DNA of 64,000 nucleotides from Sphingomonas glaciei (GCF_023380025.1 NZ_CP097253.1:2389001-2453000); one strand, 5' to 3'; numbered from the stretch's first letter, positions 35,903-44,631 are shown. The notes: generated by a model from the letters alone, not told the origin. Program-made: numbers and translations.

Positions 35903-36510
35903 ATGAAATTATCCAAGGGTCTTGCATTGGCAGCCGTGATAGCTGCGACGGTTCCGCAAATTGCTCACGCGCAGACAGTTCTGACGTTTGAGGGCCAAGA
36001 GAACACGATTTACAGCTCGCCAATCACGCGAAGCGGTTTCGTCATTGGCAACGTAGCCGGACAGGAGCAGCACTTTCATGAGATTAGCGGACCGAACTAC
36101 TCCGTTCCGGGAACCACCTCAGGGGTTTTCATGAACGATCGTGACACGCAGAGCTTTCTTCAGCTCTCGACGGATCTGCATTCACTCTCTCATCGTTCGA
36201 CATCGCCTCTTACTTCGGTCAATCTTATACCGTGACGGGTTTCCTTGGTGGGCAGCAAGTCGGCTCAATCTCAGGCTCTCTTGGTAGCCTCACGACCGTT
36301 TTGGGCTTTGGTGCGAGCGTCGACCGCGTTGTCTTCGATGGCATAGGAGGCGACGGAGGCTTCGTTCTAGACAATGTCGTGCTGAACAGCCCTATGGCTG
36401 CCGCAGTGCCTGAGCCCGGCACATGGGCACTGATGCTCGTCGGTTTTGGAAGCATTGGAGCTGCCCTGCGTCGCGGCCGTCGTCAGACGAAGTATCTGCA
36501 GGTCGCTTAA
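35903..36510 (+). pseudogene. PEPxxWA-CTERM sorting-domain protein, frameshifted
   Basis: Secreted protein of the PEP-CTERM/exosortase system. Signal peptide MKLSKGLALAAVIAATVPQIAHAQ opens the first frame (35903-36235). The rest is read in another frame: AFTLSSFDIASYFGQSYTVTGF leads into GGQQVGSISGSLGSL and the C-terminal sorting signal VPEPGTWALMLVGFGSIGAALRRGRRQ (PEP motif, hydrophobic helix, Arg cluster). One base is missing in or near 36163-36175 (CTCTCGACGGATC). The joined product would be about 202 residues, normal for the family. No long homopolymer is present at the break. Strong RBS GGGGGAGC before the ATG. Either a recent null mutation or a sequencing error. Confidence 0.82.
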
Positions 36511-36564
36511 TTGCTGGTTCGGCGGCATACCCATGTGCTGCCGAACCCTTTAATTCAGGTTCTA

Positions 36565-36593
36565 AATGTCTGCTTCCCACCCATCGCAGACAA
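36565..36593. repeat. Intergenic inverted repeat, sphingomonad type
   Basis: AATGTCTGC (36565-36573) and GCAGACAAT (36585-36593) flank the core TTCCCACCCATC. It shares its core with the tandem units at 35708-35773 and lies between the PEP-CTERM gene and the end of the RTX gene. Confidence 0.6.
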
Positions 36594-36711
36594 TCAGCAC
36601 ACCGATTAAATTCGAAACGGCCACATGCTCTCGAGGCGGGTACGGTTCACCCGTTCCGGCAGCGATCGCAAGGTTGGTGCCCGAAGGGCCAAGGTAGGCG
36701 GCAGGGGCGGG

Positions 36712-38835
36712 TCAGCTGCTTAGCAGGCTGCCCTGGTTGAGAGCGATCAGGATACCCGACGGTCCGAAGCCGACGATGTCCAGCAAGCCGTCATTGTTGA
36801 CGTCGCCCAGGTCGCGATCCGTGATGGTGTCGGAACGCCAGCCTTGCCGGTTTCCGAAGTCGTCGAGATCGAAGGCGGGCGCGAACAGCCGGGCGGGTGG
36901 CTTGAGGGACTCATCGATCCCGTAGCCTGTCGGGTCATAACCAAATGCCACGTAGGTCCCGGCCTCGCCGAATCCGACGACGTCGGCGAATCCGTCGCCG
37001 TTGACGTCGGCAACCCGGCGGGTGAAGCGATCCTGGCTCGTCCAGCCTTGATCCGTCCCGAATTCCCGGAAGACGAAGATCGGCGTTGCGAAGGTTCCAT
37101 CTGCCTTGGCGTAAGCGAAATAGGTGCCGGCGGTGCCGAAGCCGACGATATCCGCCCGGCCATCGCCATCGACGTCCGCGACGTCGCGTGGGAACAGGTC
37201 GTTGCTGGACCAGCCGCGCGCCGCGGTGAAGTCGGAAAGCGCGAGGATCGGAGACTGGAAGCCGCCATCGGCGCGGCCGAACGACACCAGGATTCCGGCG
37301 CTTCCAAACCCGACGATGTCCGCTCGTCCGTCCCCGTTCACATCGCCAAGGGTGCGTGCGAACCGGTCCTGATCGGTCCAGCCCTGATTTGCGCCATAAT
37401 CAACGATCGCCAAGATCGGGCTGGCAAAGCCGCCGTCCGCCTTGCCCAGCGCCACCAGCGTACCGGCCTGTCCGAAGCCGACGATGTCCGCTCTTCCGTC
37501 GCCATTCACGTCGGCAAGTTGCCGGTGGAAGCGCAAGTCACTCGTCCAGCCAGCGGCGTGGCCGAAGTCAATCGGAGCGAGAACCTGGTCGGAGAAGCCG
37601 CCGGTCGGCGACCCATAGGAGACCAGAACGCCGAGCTGGCCGAAGCCGACGATATCGGCGAATCCGTCGCCATTCACATCGGCCAGATGGCGGGGATAAC
37701 GTTCCTGGCTCGACCAGCCTCCGGTCACCCCGCCGAACTGGGCCAGCGACGGGCCCTCGGGGTCTCCAAACTCGAACGAGTAGAGCCCGTCACTGAATCG
37801 CACGAGCTCGACCCCGGACGCCACGTCGGTCCCATCGAGCAGCGAACTGATGCGAAGCGGGCCACCAGCCACCCGTTCGACCGTCGCAGCCGAGCGATCC
37901 ACACCCCAATTTATCGCGGTGTCGATCCCGCTGTTGCCGATCAGCGTGTCGTTGCCTTCCAGGCCGTACAGCCTGTCGTTACCGGTTCCGCCGACGATCC
38001 TGTTGTCGAGTGAATTGCCCGTCAGGCTGGCACTTCGGGGGACGGCAATCGTCAGATTTTCGACGTTGGCTTGGAGGGTAAAGTAGTTGGAATAGGTGAG
38101 GACGGTGTCGATGCCCTCGTTCACACGTTCGAATATCGTGTCGGAGCTGAAGTCCACGACATAGGTATCGTCTCCGGGCCCGCCGAACATATCGTCGTAG
38201 CCCGCTCCGCCATCGAGCAGATCGTCACCCGCGCCGCCAATCATCTGGTAATCATCGCCGGCACCTCCGAACAGGAAGTCGTTGCCATCGCCGCCGTTCA
38301 GGATGTCGCGGTCATCCCCGCCATAAAGGGCGTCATTTCCGTCGCCGCCAAGCAATTGGTCGCGTCCGCCAAGCCCGTAGATCTCGTCGTCACCGGCAGC
38401 GCCCTCGGCATAATCGGCGCGTTCGGACAATGTCAGTGTGTCGGCGTCCGCCAGGGCGGTCCTCAGCAGATCAAGCTCGTCGGCACTCGATGCCGACGTT
38501 GCCGTAGCATAGAGGGCCGCGGCGTCGAGGCTGAGACCGGTCAGGATGTAGAGCGGTAAGCCGGTGGTCCTGTCGATCTCGGCGATGGCGGCGATATTTC
38601 CCCCGGTGACGCGTCCCCAGATGTCGAGTGTGATGTCGCTACCGGCGAAGATCAGTTCCCGCGTGGCGCCACCAAAGCTCGCAACGATGAAGAAGGCGTC
38701 GGGATAAGTGCGACCGTCGATGACGGCGGCCTCATCGTGCCGGACGCCGGAATCGGTGCGGTTCTGGGTGTACCAAATGTAGGAAAGATTGCGGAAATCG
38801 AACGCGACGGAAGGATTTACCCGGAGAACAGCCAT
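36712..38835 (-). CDS. Large RTX / FG-GAP repeat secreted protein
   Basis: 707 residues without a classical signal peptide. The N-terminal about 150 residues are of unknown fold. Residues about 150-245 are RTX nonapeptide repeats (GGDGNDALYGGDDRD, GGDGNDFLFGGAGDD, GGAGDDLLDGGAGYDD), which form a calcium-bound beta-roll, with a second short set (GTGNDRLYGLEGNDTLIG) near 300. The C-terminal half has six FG-GAP/VCBS units with calcium loops of type DVNGDGxADIVGFG at a period of about 55 residues. RTX proteins of this kind leave by type I secretion; no transporter genes are nearby. Likely surface attachment or extracellular function; not a recognisable enzyme. Confidence 0.85.
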   Translation of the reverse strand: MAVLRVNPSVAFDFRNLSYIWYTQNRTDSGVRHDEAAVIDGRTYPDAFFIVASFGGATRELIFAGSDITLDIWGRVTGGNIAAIAEIDRTTGLPLYILTGLSLDAAALYATATSASSADELDLLRTALADADTLTLSERADYAEGAAGDDEIYGLGGRDQLLGGDGNDALYGGDDRDILNGGDGNDFLFGGAGDDYQMIGGAGDDLLDGGAGYDDMFGGPGDDTYVVDFSSDTIFERVNEGIDTVLTYSNYFTLQANVENLTIAVPRSASLTGNSLDNRIVGGTGNDRLYGLEGNDTLIGNSGIDTAINWGVDRSAATVERVAGGPLRISSLLDGTDVASGVELVRFSDGLYSFEFGDPEGPSLAQFGGVTGGWSSQERYPRHLADVNGDGFADIVGFGQLGVLVSYGSPTGGFSDQVLAPIDFGHAAGWTSDLRFHRQLADVNGDGRADIVGFGQAGTLVALGKADGGFASPILAIVDYGANQGWTDQDRFARTLGDVNGDGRADIVGFGSAGILVSFGRADGGFQSPILALSDFTAARGWSSNDLFPRDVADVDGDGRADIVGFGTAGTYFAYAKADGTFATPIFVFREFGTDQGWTSQDRFTRRVADVNGDGFADVVGFGEAGTYVAFGYDPTGYGIDESLKPPARLFAPAFDLDDFGNRQGWRSDTITDRDLGDVNNDGLLDIVGFGPSGILIALNQGSLLSS
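36730..37720 (-). repeat. Tandem FG-GAP coding repeats
   Basis: Six repeats of roughly 165 bases within the RTX gene, each encoding D-V-N/D-G/N-DG-x-x-DIVGFG (one with DVVGFG) plus a WxSxxRF-type lead. Repeat units are diverged at DNA level (about one third of residues vary), which points to an old expansion. Confidence 0.75.
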
Positions 38836-38881
38836 TTCGACGCACCTGACCTGAACCGATGCGATGGTATGAACACCAAGT

Positions 38882-38897
38882 GCCTCGTTTACGAGGC
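38882..38897. terminator. Hairpin after glpK / before the RTX gene
   Basis: GCCTCG-TTTA-CGAGGC, a perfect 6-base stem with a tetraloop, lies 32 bases beyond the glpK stop on the minus strand. AT-rich flanks (TTAATT) are present on one side only. It might end glpK transcripts or sit in the leader of the RTX gene. Confidence 0.35.
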
Positions 38898-38928
38898 TTA
38901 ATTGGCCGCGTCGCTCGCTACGATCCCA

Positions 38929-40392
38929 TCACGCGCGTTCGACCAGCGCTCGCCATGCGCCGAGGCGGCTGGCGCGTTGCGACGCGAGATCGCGGGGCTC
39001 GAAGCGGTGGGTCGCGGGGGTCATTGCGGCGGCGGCCTGCTCGAGGTCGGGATAGAGGCCGGCACCGACCGCGGCCATGATCGCGGCGCCGCGGGCGGTG
39101 GTCTCGACGTCGGCGGGGCGGTGGACGGGCAGGCGGCACATGTCGGCGAGGTCCTGGGCGAGCCAGTCGTTGGCGCTCATCCCGCCGTCGAGCCGGAGCC
39201 GGGTCCAGGGGGCGTCGGCGGCGGCGAAGGCGGCGGCGAGGTCGGCCATCTGGTGGCTGACGCTTTCGAGCGCGGCGCGGGCGAGGTGGGCGCGGGTGGC
39301 GGCAAAGGTCAGGCCGGTGATGGCGGCGGTGGCATCGGGCTTCCAATAAGGCGCGCCGAGGCCGGACAGCGCGGGCAGCAGGGTGACTCCGCCATTGTCG
39401 GGGACCGAGGCGGCAAGCTCGGCCGTCTCGGCGGCCGAAGCGACCAGGCCGAGATTGTCGCGCAGCCATTTGACCAGGCTTCCGGCGACGAACACCGATC
39501 CTTCCAGTGCATGGTGGCGGGGATGGCCCGCGACTTGGTGCAGGACGGTGCCGAGCAGCCCGGCGGCGGGGGCGGGGCGACCGGGGCCGAGGTTGGTGAG
39601 GACGAAGGCGCCGGTGCCGAGGGTCAGCTTGGTGTCGCCGGGCGACAGGCAGCCCTGGCCGACCGTGGCGGACTGCTGGTCGCCGATCGAGGCGGTGAGG
39701 GGGATCGCGCCGCCGAACAGCGCGGGCTTGAGGGTGCCGAGCGGGCCGGCGGTCGGGACGATCCGCGGCAGCGCGGCGCGCGGCACGGCGAACAGGTCGC
39801 AGAGGTCTTCGGCGAAGGCGGTCCCGTCGAGATCGAGCAGCAGGGTGCGGCTGGCGTTGCTGACGTCGCTGAGGTGGTCGCCGGTGAGGTTGAATAGAAG
39901 CCAGCTGTCGATCGTGCCGAACGCCAGTGCATCGCCGGCGCTTCGGACCGCTTCGCCATGCTCGAGCAGCCAGGCCATCTTGGTCGCGGAGAAATAGGGG
40001 TCGAGGCGGAGCCCGGTGCGGCGCTCGATCTCGGGCTCGTGGCCGCGCAGCGCGTCGCAGGTGTCGGCGGTGCGGCGGTCCTGCCAGACGATCGCACGGG
40101 CGAGCGGCCGGCCGGTGCGGCGGTCCCAGGCGACGAGCGTTTCGCGCTGGTTGGTGAGGCCGAGCGCGGCGATGCGCGACGCCCCGCCGGCGGCGGCGAT
40201 CACCTCGGCCAGGCAGGCGCGGCTCTGCGTCCAGATCTCGTCGGCGTCATGCTCGACCAGTCCCGGTGCGGGATAATGCTGGGTGATCGGGCGACTGGCT
40301 TGCCCGTGAATGCGGCCGGCGGTGTCGTAGAGGAAGGCGCGGGTGGAACTGGTGCCGCTGTCGAGGACGAGGATCAGCGGCTCGCCGCTCAC
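38929..40392 (-). CDS. glpK: Glycerol kinase
   Basis: 487 residues, FGGY family. N-terminal phosphate loop LVLDSGTSSTRAFLYD, WQDRRTADTCDALRGHE (WxDxR substrate motif), FGTIDSWLLFNLTG, SIGDQQSATVGQ, then the C-terminal GTGAFVLTNLG and RLDGGMSANDWLAQDLADM with GAAIMAAVGAGLY. It phosphorylates glycerol to glycerol-3-phosphate in the cytoplasm. No glpF or glpD lies next to it. Its ATG overlaps the reductase stop by four bases, so it is the last gene of the rlmB-alkA-reductase-glpK unit. The FGGY fold is certain; glycerol as substrate is the best match. Confidence 0.87.
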   Translation of the reverse strand: MSGEPLILVLDSGTSSTRAFLYDTAGRIHGQASRPITQHYPAPGLVEHDADEIWTQSRACLAEVIAAAGGASRIAALGLTNQRETLVAWDRRTGRPLARAIVWQDRRTADTCDALRGHEPEIERRTGLRLDPYFSATKMAWLLEHGEAVRSAGDALAFGTIDSWLLFNLTGDHLSDVSNASRTLLLDLDGTAFAEDLCDLFAVPRAALPRIVPTAGPLGTLKPALFGGAIPLTASIGDQQSATVGQGCLSPGDTKLTLGTGAFVLTNLGPGRPAPAAGLLGTVLHQVAGHPRHHALEGSVFVAGSLVKWLRDNLGLVASAAETAELAASVPDNGGVTLLPALSGLGAPYWKPDATAAITGLTFAATRAHLARAALESVSHQMADLAAAFAAADAPWTRLRLDGGMSANDWLAQDLADMCRLPVHRPADVETTARGAAIMAAVGAGLYPDLEQAAAAMTPATHRFEPRDLASQRASRLGAWRALVERA

Positions 40393-40946
40393 CCCAGGCG
40401 CCCCGCGGCCTGGGCGACCTGGCTACCGACGAGGCGGAGCTGCGCGGCGCTGTCCTCGTCCATCAGGTGGCCCCCGGCGTCGAAGCTGGCCGGACCGATC
40501 TTGAGCGCGGCGCCGAACGGGGTCGGCCAGCCGCGCAGGGCGTGGGCGATGGTGCGCAGGGTGGTCATCGAGCTGTTGGCGGCCTGGTGGCCGAAGGCGG
40601 TGACGATCAGCCCGACCGGGCGGCCTTCGAGATAGGGGCGGGTGTCGGTGGCCAGTTCCTCGAGATAGTCGATCGCGTTCTTGACCATGCCCGAGACGGT
40701 GCCGTGATAGCCCGGCGTCGCCAGCAGGATGCCGTCGGCGGCGCGCACAGCCTCGATCAGCTCGCGGCCGGTGTCGGGGCGCCAGTCGGGGCCGCGGTAA
40801 TGGGGAAGGCCCGCGATATAGGCGCCGCCGAACGCCTGCACTTCGGCGCCGTTGCAGCGGGCGGCCTCGGCGGCGAGGCCGAGCACGCGTTCGGTGCTGC
40901 TTTCGGGGCGGGTGGTTCCGCCAATGGCGACGATCAGGCGGGACAT
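40389..40946 (-). CDS. NADPH-dependent FMN reductase family protein
   Basis: 185-residue flavodoxin-like reductase. IVAIGGTTRPESSTERVLGLA is the FMN phosphate loop; AADGILLATPGYHGTVSGMVKNAIDYLEEL is the family signature, and YLEGRPVGLIVTAFGHQAANSS the third flavin loop. It would reduce free flavin, quinones or azo/chromate compounds; substrate unknown. Coupled to glpK, 9 bases after the glycosylase gene. Confidence 0.88.
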   Translation of the reverse strand: MSRLIVAIGGTTRPESSTERVLGLAAEAARCNGAEVQAFGGAYIAGLPHYRGPDWRPDTGRELIEAVRAADGILLATPGYHGTVSGMVKNAIDYLEELATDTRPYLEGRPVGLIVTAFGHQAANSSMTTLRTIAHALRGWPTPFGAALKIGPASFDAGGHLMDEDSAAQLRLVGSQVAQAAGRLG

Positions 40947-40955
40947 GAGGGCTTT

Positions 40956-41573
40956 CTACAGGACCTTGGTATTGTAGCTGTGCCACGCCAGCACGGCCGC
41001 CGCACCCCGGTAGGGAGCCCAGCTTTCCGCCCGTTCGCGCAGCCACTTCTCGGCCGGGCGGTCGTCGGTGCCGAGCAGGCGGCCAAGCTCGATCTGGACG
41101 GCAAGGTCGCCGGCCGGGAAGACGTCGGGGCGGCCCTCGGCGAACAGCAGGTAGATCTCCGCCGACCAGCGGCCGATGCCCTTGACCTTGGTCAGGAGCG
41201 CGATCGCCTCCTCATTGTCCGCGGGCAGGTTGGCGAGGTCGAGCTCGCCCGACAGGGTAAGGGTGGCGAGGCTGCGGAGGTAGCCGGCCTTTTGCCGCGA
41301 CTGGCCAAGCGCGCGCAGTTCCTCGTCGCTTGCGGCAGCCAGGCGGGCGAGGTCGGGCGGATCGCCATAGGCGCCGGTCAATTTGTCCCACATCGAGCGG
41401 GCGGCGGCGACGCTGACCTGCTGGCCGACGATGGTGCGGAGCAGGGCGGCGGTGCCGCGTTCCGAGCTGCGCGGCTCGGGAGGGCCGTGGCGCTCGATCG
41501 CTGCGACGAAGGCAGGCTCGGTGGCGGTGAGGTGGGCGAGCGCCTCGGCCAGGGTTTCGCGGGTGTGGACCAT
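40956..41573 (-). CDS. DNA-3-methyladenine glycosylase, AlkA-like HhH-GPD
   Basis: 205 residues, base excision repair of alkylated purines. The helix-hairpin-helix with catalytic Asp is clear: LLTKVKGIGRWSAEIYLLFAEGRPDVFPAGDLAVQ (Asp of PAGD). LLRTIVGQQVSVAAARSMWDKL is the conserved N-terminal part. It lacks the AlkA N-terminal beta domain, so it belongs to the short AlkA2-like group. Start ATG 41573 begins the compact protein; the frame upstream overlaps rlmB. Confidence 0.9.
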   Translation of the reverse strand: MVHTRETLAEALAHLTATEPAFVAAIERHGPPEPRSSERGTAALLRTIVGQQVSVAAARSMWDKLTGAYGDPPDLARLAAASDEELRALGQSRQKAGYLRSLATLTLSGELDLANLPADNEEAIALLTKVKGIGRWSAEIYLLFAEGRPDVFPAGDLAVQIELGRLLGTDDRPAEKWLRERAESWAPYRGAAAVLAWHSYNTKVL

Positions 41574-41586
41574 CAGCGGGAATGGG

Positions 41587-42339
41587 TCACTTGCCCGCCT
41601 CGGCCGCGGCATAGAGCGCGATGGCGGCGGCGTTGGAGACGTTGAGGCTTTCGACCGCATCCGTGATCGGGAGCTTGGCCAGCGCATCGCAATGGTCGCG
41701 GATGTTCTGGCGCATGCCGGGCCCTTCGGCGCCGAGCACCAGGGCGACCCGCTGTGGACCGAGCGCTTCGCCCAGCGTCATCTTGGCGTCGCCGGCGAGG
41801 CCGATGCGCCAGAAGCCGGCTTCCTCCATCTCGTCGAGCGCGCGGGCGAGGTTGACGACGCGGACCCACGGCACCCGCTCGAGCGCGCCCGAGGCGGCCT
41901 TGGCCAGCGCTCCGCCCTCGGGAGGCGAGTGGCGGTCCTGGGTGACGATCCCGATCGCCCCGAAGGCGGCGGCGGAGCGGAGGATGGCGCCGACATTGTG
42001 GGGGTCGGTGACCTGGTCAAGCACCAGCAGAGTGGCTTTCTCGTCCGCCTCGGACAGCAGATCGCCGAGCCAGATGTCCTCCAGCGGCTCAACCTCGATC
42101 ACCACGCCCTGGTGCGGCGCGTCGTTGGGGACGAGGCGGGCGAGGTCGGTGACCTCGGCGCGGGTCAGGATGACCTCGGGCGGGAGGTTCATGAAGGTCG
42201 CCGCTTCCTGCGTCGCCCATGCCTTGAGCACCCGGCGATCGGGGTTGTCGAGCGCTGCAGCGACCGCGTGGCGGCCCCAGAAACGGGGGCGGTTGGCGGA
42301 ACCGTGGGAGGAGGAGTGCGACTTCTTTCGGCGGGTCAT
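41587..42339 (-). CDS. rlmB: 23S rRNA (guanosine-2'-O)-methyltransferase RlmB
   Basis: 250-residue SpoU/TrmH-family methyltransferase. A short Arg/Lys/Ser head precedes FWGRHAVAAALDNPDRRVLKAW (substrate-binding domain). Motif 1: LVLDQVTDPHNVGAILRSAAAFG; motif 2: VALVLGAEGPGMRQ; motif 3: ITDAVESLNVSNAAAIALY. These are the TrmH signatures. Modifies G2251 of 23S rRNA. First gene of the unit and divergent from the GST gene. Confidence 0.92.
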   Translation of the reverse strand: MTRRKKSHSSSHGSANRPRFWGRHAVAAALDNPDRRVLKAWATQEAATFMNLPPEVILTRAEVTDLARLVPNDAPHQGVVIEVEPLEDIWLGDLLSEADEKATLLVLDQVTDPHNVGAILRSAAAFGAIGIVTQDRHSPPEGGALAKAASGALERVPWVRVVNLARALDEMEEAGFWRIGLAGDAKMTLGEALGPQRVALVLGAEGPGMRQNIRDHCDALAKLPITDAVESLNVSNAAAIALYAAAEAGK

Positions 42340-42395
42340 GCGAAACGCTGTAGCTTCGCCTTGCCCCTCGGTGAACCCGCGTTAAAGCCGGGGGC

Positions 42396-43067
42396 ATGTG
42401 GCAGCTCCTGCAATTTCCCCTGTGTCCCTTTTCCCGCAAGGTCCGGCTGGTGATGGCCGAGAAGGGTATACCGGCCGAACTGGTGCGCGAGAATCCGTGG
42501 GAGCGGCGGGACGAATTCGTCGATCTGAATCCCGCCGGGGAAACCCCGGTGCTGGTCGAGACCGAGCGCAACCTCGTCCTGATCGGAAGCCAGCCGATCG
42601 CCGAGTATTTCGAGGAGACGGTCGAGAAGGTCCCGATGATCCACGGCGACGCGGCGCAGCGGGCCGAGATCCGGCGGCTGACCCAGTGGTTCGACGAGAA
42701 GCTGTTCCGCGAAGTGGTCGAGCCGCTGATGGTCGAGCGGATGCGCAAGCGCCTGGTCAGCAAGGAAAGCCCCGACACCCGCGTGCTGCGCGACGCGATG
42801 CGGGTCGGCAACAACCATCTCGACTATCTCGACTATCTGCTCGACCACCGCCGCTGGCTGGCGGGGGCGGCGCTGAGCCTGGCCGACTTCACCGCGGCGG
42901 CGCACCTCAGCGTGATCGACTATCTCGGCGCGGTCGACTGGCGCGGGCACAAGCAGACCAAGGACTGGTACAGCGTAATGAAGAGCCGCCCGGCGTTCCG
43001 ACCGCTGCTCGGCGAGCGGATGGAAGTGATCGTCCCGCCGCAGCATTACGACAAGGTCGATTTCTGA
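42396..43067 (+). CDS. Glutathione S-transferase family protein
   Basis: 223 residues. N-terminal thioredoxin-like domain MWQLLQFPLCPFSRKVRLVMAEKGIPAELV with CPFSRK near the active site, NPAGETPVLVE (cis-Pro loop) and LIGSQPIAEYFEE (glutathione-binding Ser). Alpha-helical C-terminal domain with LAGAALSLADFTAAAHLSVIDYLG. Conjugation or peroxide chemistry is expected; substrate unknown. Followed after 7 bases by a hypothetical gene. Confidence 0.92.
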   Translation: MWQLLQFPLCPFSRKVRLVMAEKGIPAELVRENPWERRDEFVDLNPAGETPVLVETERNLVLIGSQPIAEYFEETVEKVPMIHGDAAQRAEIRRLTQWFDEKLFREVVEPLMVERMRKRLVSKESPDTRVLRDAMRVGNNHLDYLDYLLDHRRWLAGAALSLADFTAAAHLSVIDYLGAVDWRGHKQTKDWYSVMKSRPAFRPLLGERMEVIVPPQHYDKVDF

Positions 43068-43074
43068 TCCGCCG

Positions 43075-43550
43075 ATGCGACTGACCTTCACTAAGGGCGC
43101 GGGCAAGGCCGACGGGCTGCTGGTCGAGCGCGAGGGGCGCACCGCCGAGCGGATCGAGTGCCCCAAGCAGGGCATCATCCCGCACGACATGGTCCATTAT
43201 GGTGTCGAAAGCGTGGTCGGGCACGGCTTCCTCGGCCTGCTTGCCGCTGGGGCGCCGGTGTCCTTTACGACTGCCGGCGGCGCGGAGGAGGAAGCGGCCG
43301 AGCGGCTGGTGGAATGCTTCCAGGCCGAACTGTGGGGCGGGCGGGTCCCTGCGGCCGAGCTGATCACGGCCTATGAGCATGCCTGCGCCGCGCGGGGTCA
43401 CGCGGCGGTGCCGGTGTCGCCCCCACGGTCGATGCGATCCGCGCCCGGCTCGACCAGTTGAGCCGGGACTCGAGCGCGGTGCCGGTCGGTGGGTCGATGT
43501 CCTCGAGCTCTAGGCCAGGCCAGCCGGCGATGGTTCGACCGGCAAAGTGA
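43075..43550 (+). pseudogene. Conserved hypothetical protein, apparent frameshift in a C-run
   Basis: The first frame (43075-43461, 128 residues) starts MRLTFTKGAGKADGLLVEREG and has GIIPHDMVHYGVESVV, a pattern I know from unnamed alphaproteobacterial proteins of about 150 residues. After position 43420 (CCCCC) this frame turns into a Ser/Arg-rich tail, whereas the neighbouring frame reads PTVDAIRARLDQLSRDSSAVPVGG, much more like a genuine C-terminus, up to a stop at 43550. One C missing from the run explains it. If no error exists, the product is the 128-residue form ending at 43461. Seven bases after the GST gene. Confidence 0.6.
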
Positions 43551-43634
43551 AATGATCCGGTAACCACGCCTGGCAAGCACGTCTTGTAGCCGGTTCCCTA
43601 TGCTCGGGCAGCTTAGCGCGAGGAGGGGCAAGGC

Positions 43635-44021
43635 ATGTTCATGGAGAAACTGACCCGCGACGCCCACGGGGTCGGGGAGGCCGGCCGCCTCGGCGAGGAT
43701 GGCGGGAACAGCTTTCGCGCGCGGCGCTTCGAACGGCTGGACGTGCGGTGCCCGGTGCGGGTGCGGATCGGCAATCGGCAATATGCCGGCTATCTCGACA
43801 ATGCCTCGGACGGCGGGGTCAAGGTCAGCACCGGCAGCCGGATCATTCCCGCCTGCAAGGTGATCGTGCAAATCCCCGACCTGCCGCCGTTGCGCGGCGA
43901 ACTGCGATGGTCGAGCGAGCGCGAAGCGGGCGTTGCCTTCCCCCTGGTCGACGGCTTCCACCCGATCACTGACTGGCTGGCCCGCCGCGCTTCGGCCGAC
44001 GCGGTGCGCGACGAGGAATAG
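43635..44021 (+). CDS. PilZ domain protein
   Basis: 128 residues. PilZ binding motifs are present: RRFERLDVRCPVRVRIG (RxxxR type) and YLDNASDGGVKVSTG (N-x-S-x-x-G), followed by LRWSSEREAGVAFPLVDGF. The N-terminal 25 residues are probably disordered. It would bind cyclic-di-GMP and act through protein contacts. RBS GGGGCAAGG. Convergent with a second PilZ gene, next to the PAS-GGDEF-EAL gene. Confidence 0.88.
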   Translation: MFMEKLTRDAHGVGEAGRLGEDGGNSFRARRFERLDVRCPVRVRIGNRQYAGYLDNASDGGVKVSTGSRIIPACKVIVQIPDLPPLRGELRWSSEREAGVAFPLVDGFHPITDWLARRASADAVRDEE

Positions 44022-44031
44022 GGTAAGGCGC

Positions 44032-44631
44032 TCAGGCCGCGAGGCCCCAGCGCAGCAGCAGCAGGTCGAACACGGCTTCGTGGATGGGGTGGACGAATTC
44101 CACCCCGGCGCGCCGTCCGTCGACCCAGCGGATCCGGGCCTCGACCGGCGCGAGGCCAGGCAGCGCTACCCACAGCCATTCGTCGGCGCGCGGAAGATCG
44201 TCGCAGAGCAGGCAGCAGCCGAAGCGTGACAAGTCGCTGACGTCGAGCACGCGGGGGCGTCGCCCGGCGTGGCGAACCACCAGTTCGGTCTTCAGCGGGA
44301 CGCGCTCGCCCTTGCGCGGCTTCAGCGCCTTTTCCGGCGGCTCGGTGGCGAAGGACAGGCCGATACCCTGGCCATTATGCCACTGCACGGTGGCCGGGAT
44401 GGTGCCGCGGCGGAGCACATTGAGCTGGACCTTCTCGCCCCGTGCCAGCTTAGCGGTCGAGCGCAGCCGGCAACCGCCATAGGACAGGTCGTCGATCTGG
44501 AAGTCGTACGCCTGGCTGCTCCCGTTGCGGACCAGCCAGCCCGACAGCGCGACGGGTCGCCGCTCCTCGCGCGGGGGATGATCGATCATTCGTTCCGTCT
44601 GCTCGGTGCCCGTCACCAGCGACTCCGTCAA
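44032..44631 (-). CDS. Tandem PilZ domain protein
   Basis: 199 residues with two PilZ domains. First: REERRPVALSGWLVR and IDDLSYGGCRLRST (D-x-S-x-x-G). Second: RKGERVPLKTELVVR and VSDLSRFGCCLLCDD (D-x-S-x-x-G), ending with RIRWVDGRRAGVEFVHPIHEAVFDLL. Two Arg-rich entry motifs suggest both could bind cyclic-di-GMP. Divergent from the PAS-GGDEF-EAL gene, with 190 bases between them, so they may share control. Confidence 0.87.
   Translation of the reverse strand: MTESLVTGTEQTERMIDHPPREERRPVALSGWLVRNGSSQAYDFQIDDLSYGGCRLRSTAKLARGEKVQLNVLRRGTIPATVQWHNGQGIGLSFATEPPEKALKPRKGERVPLKTELVVRHAGRRPRVLDVSDLSRFGCCLLCDDLPRADEWLWVALPGLAPVEARIRWVDGRRAGVEFVHPIHEAVFDLLLLRWGLAA

Noticed and set aside
38165-38380. 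Short-period repeats at the DNA level, examined as a possible CRISPR
   Set aside because: The repeats are RTX nonapeptide codons of the secreted protein; there are no constant repeats with unique spacers.
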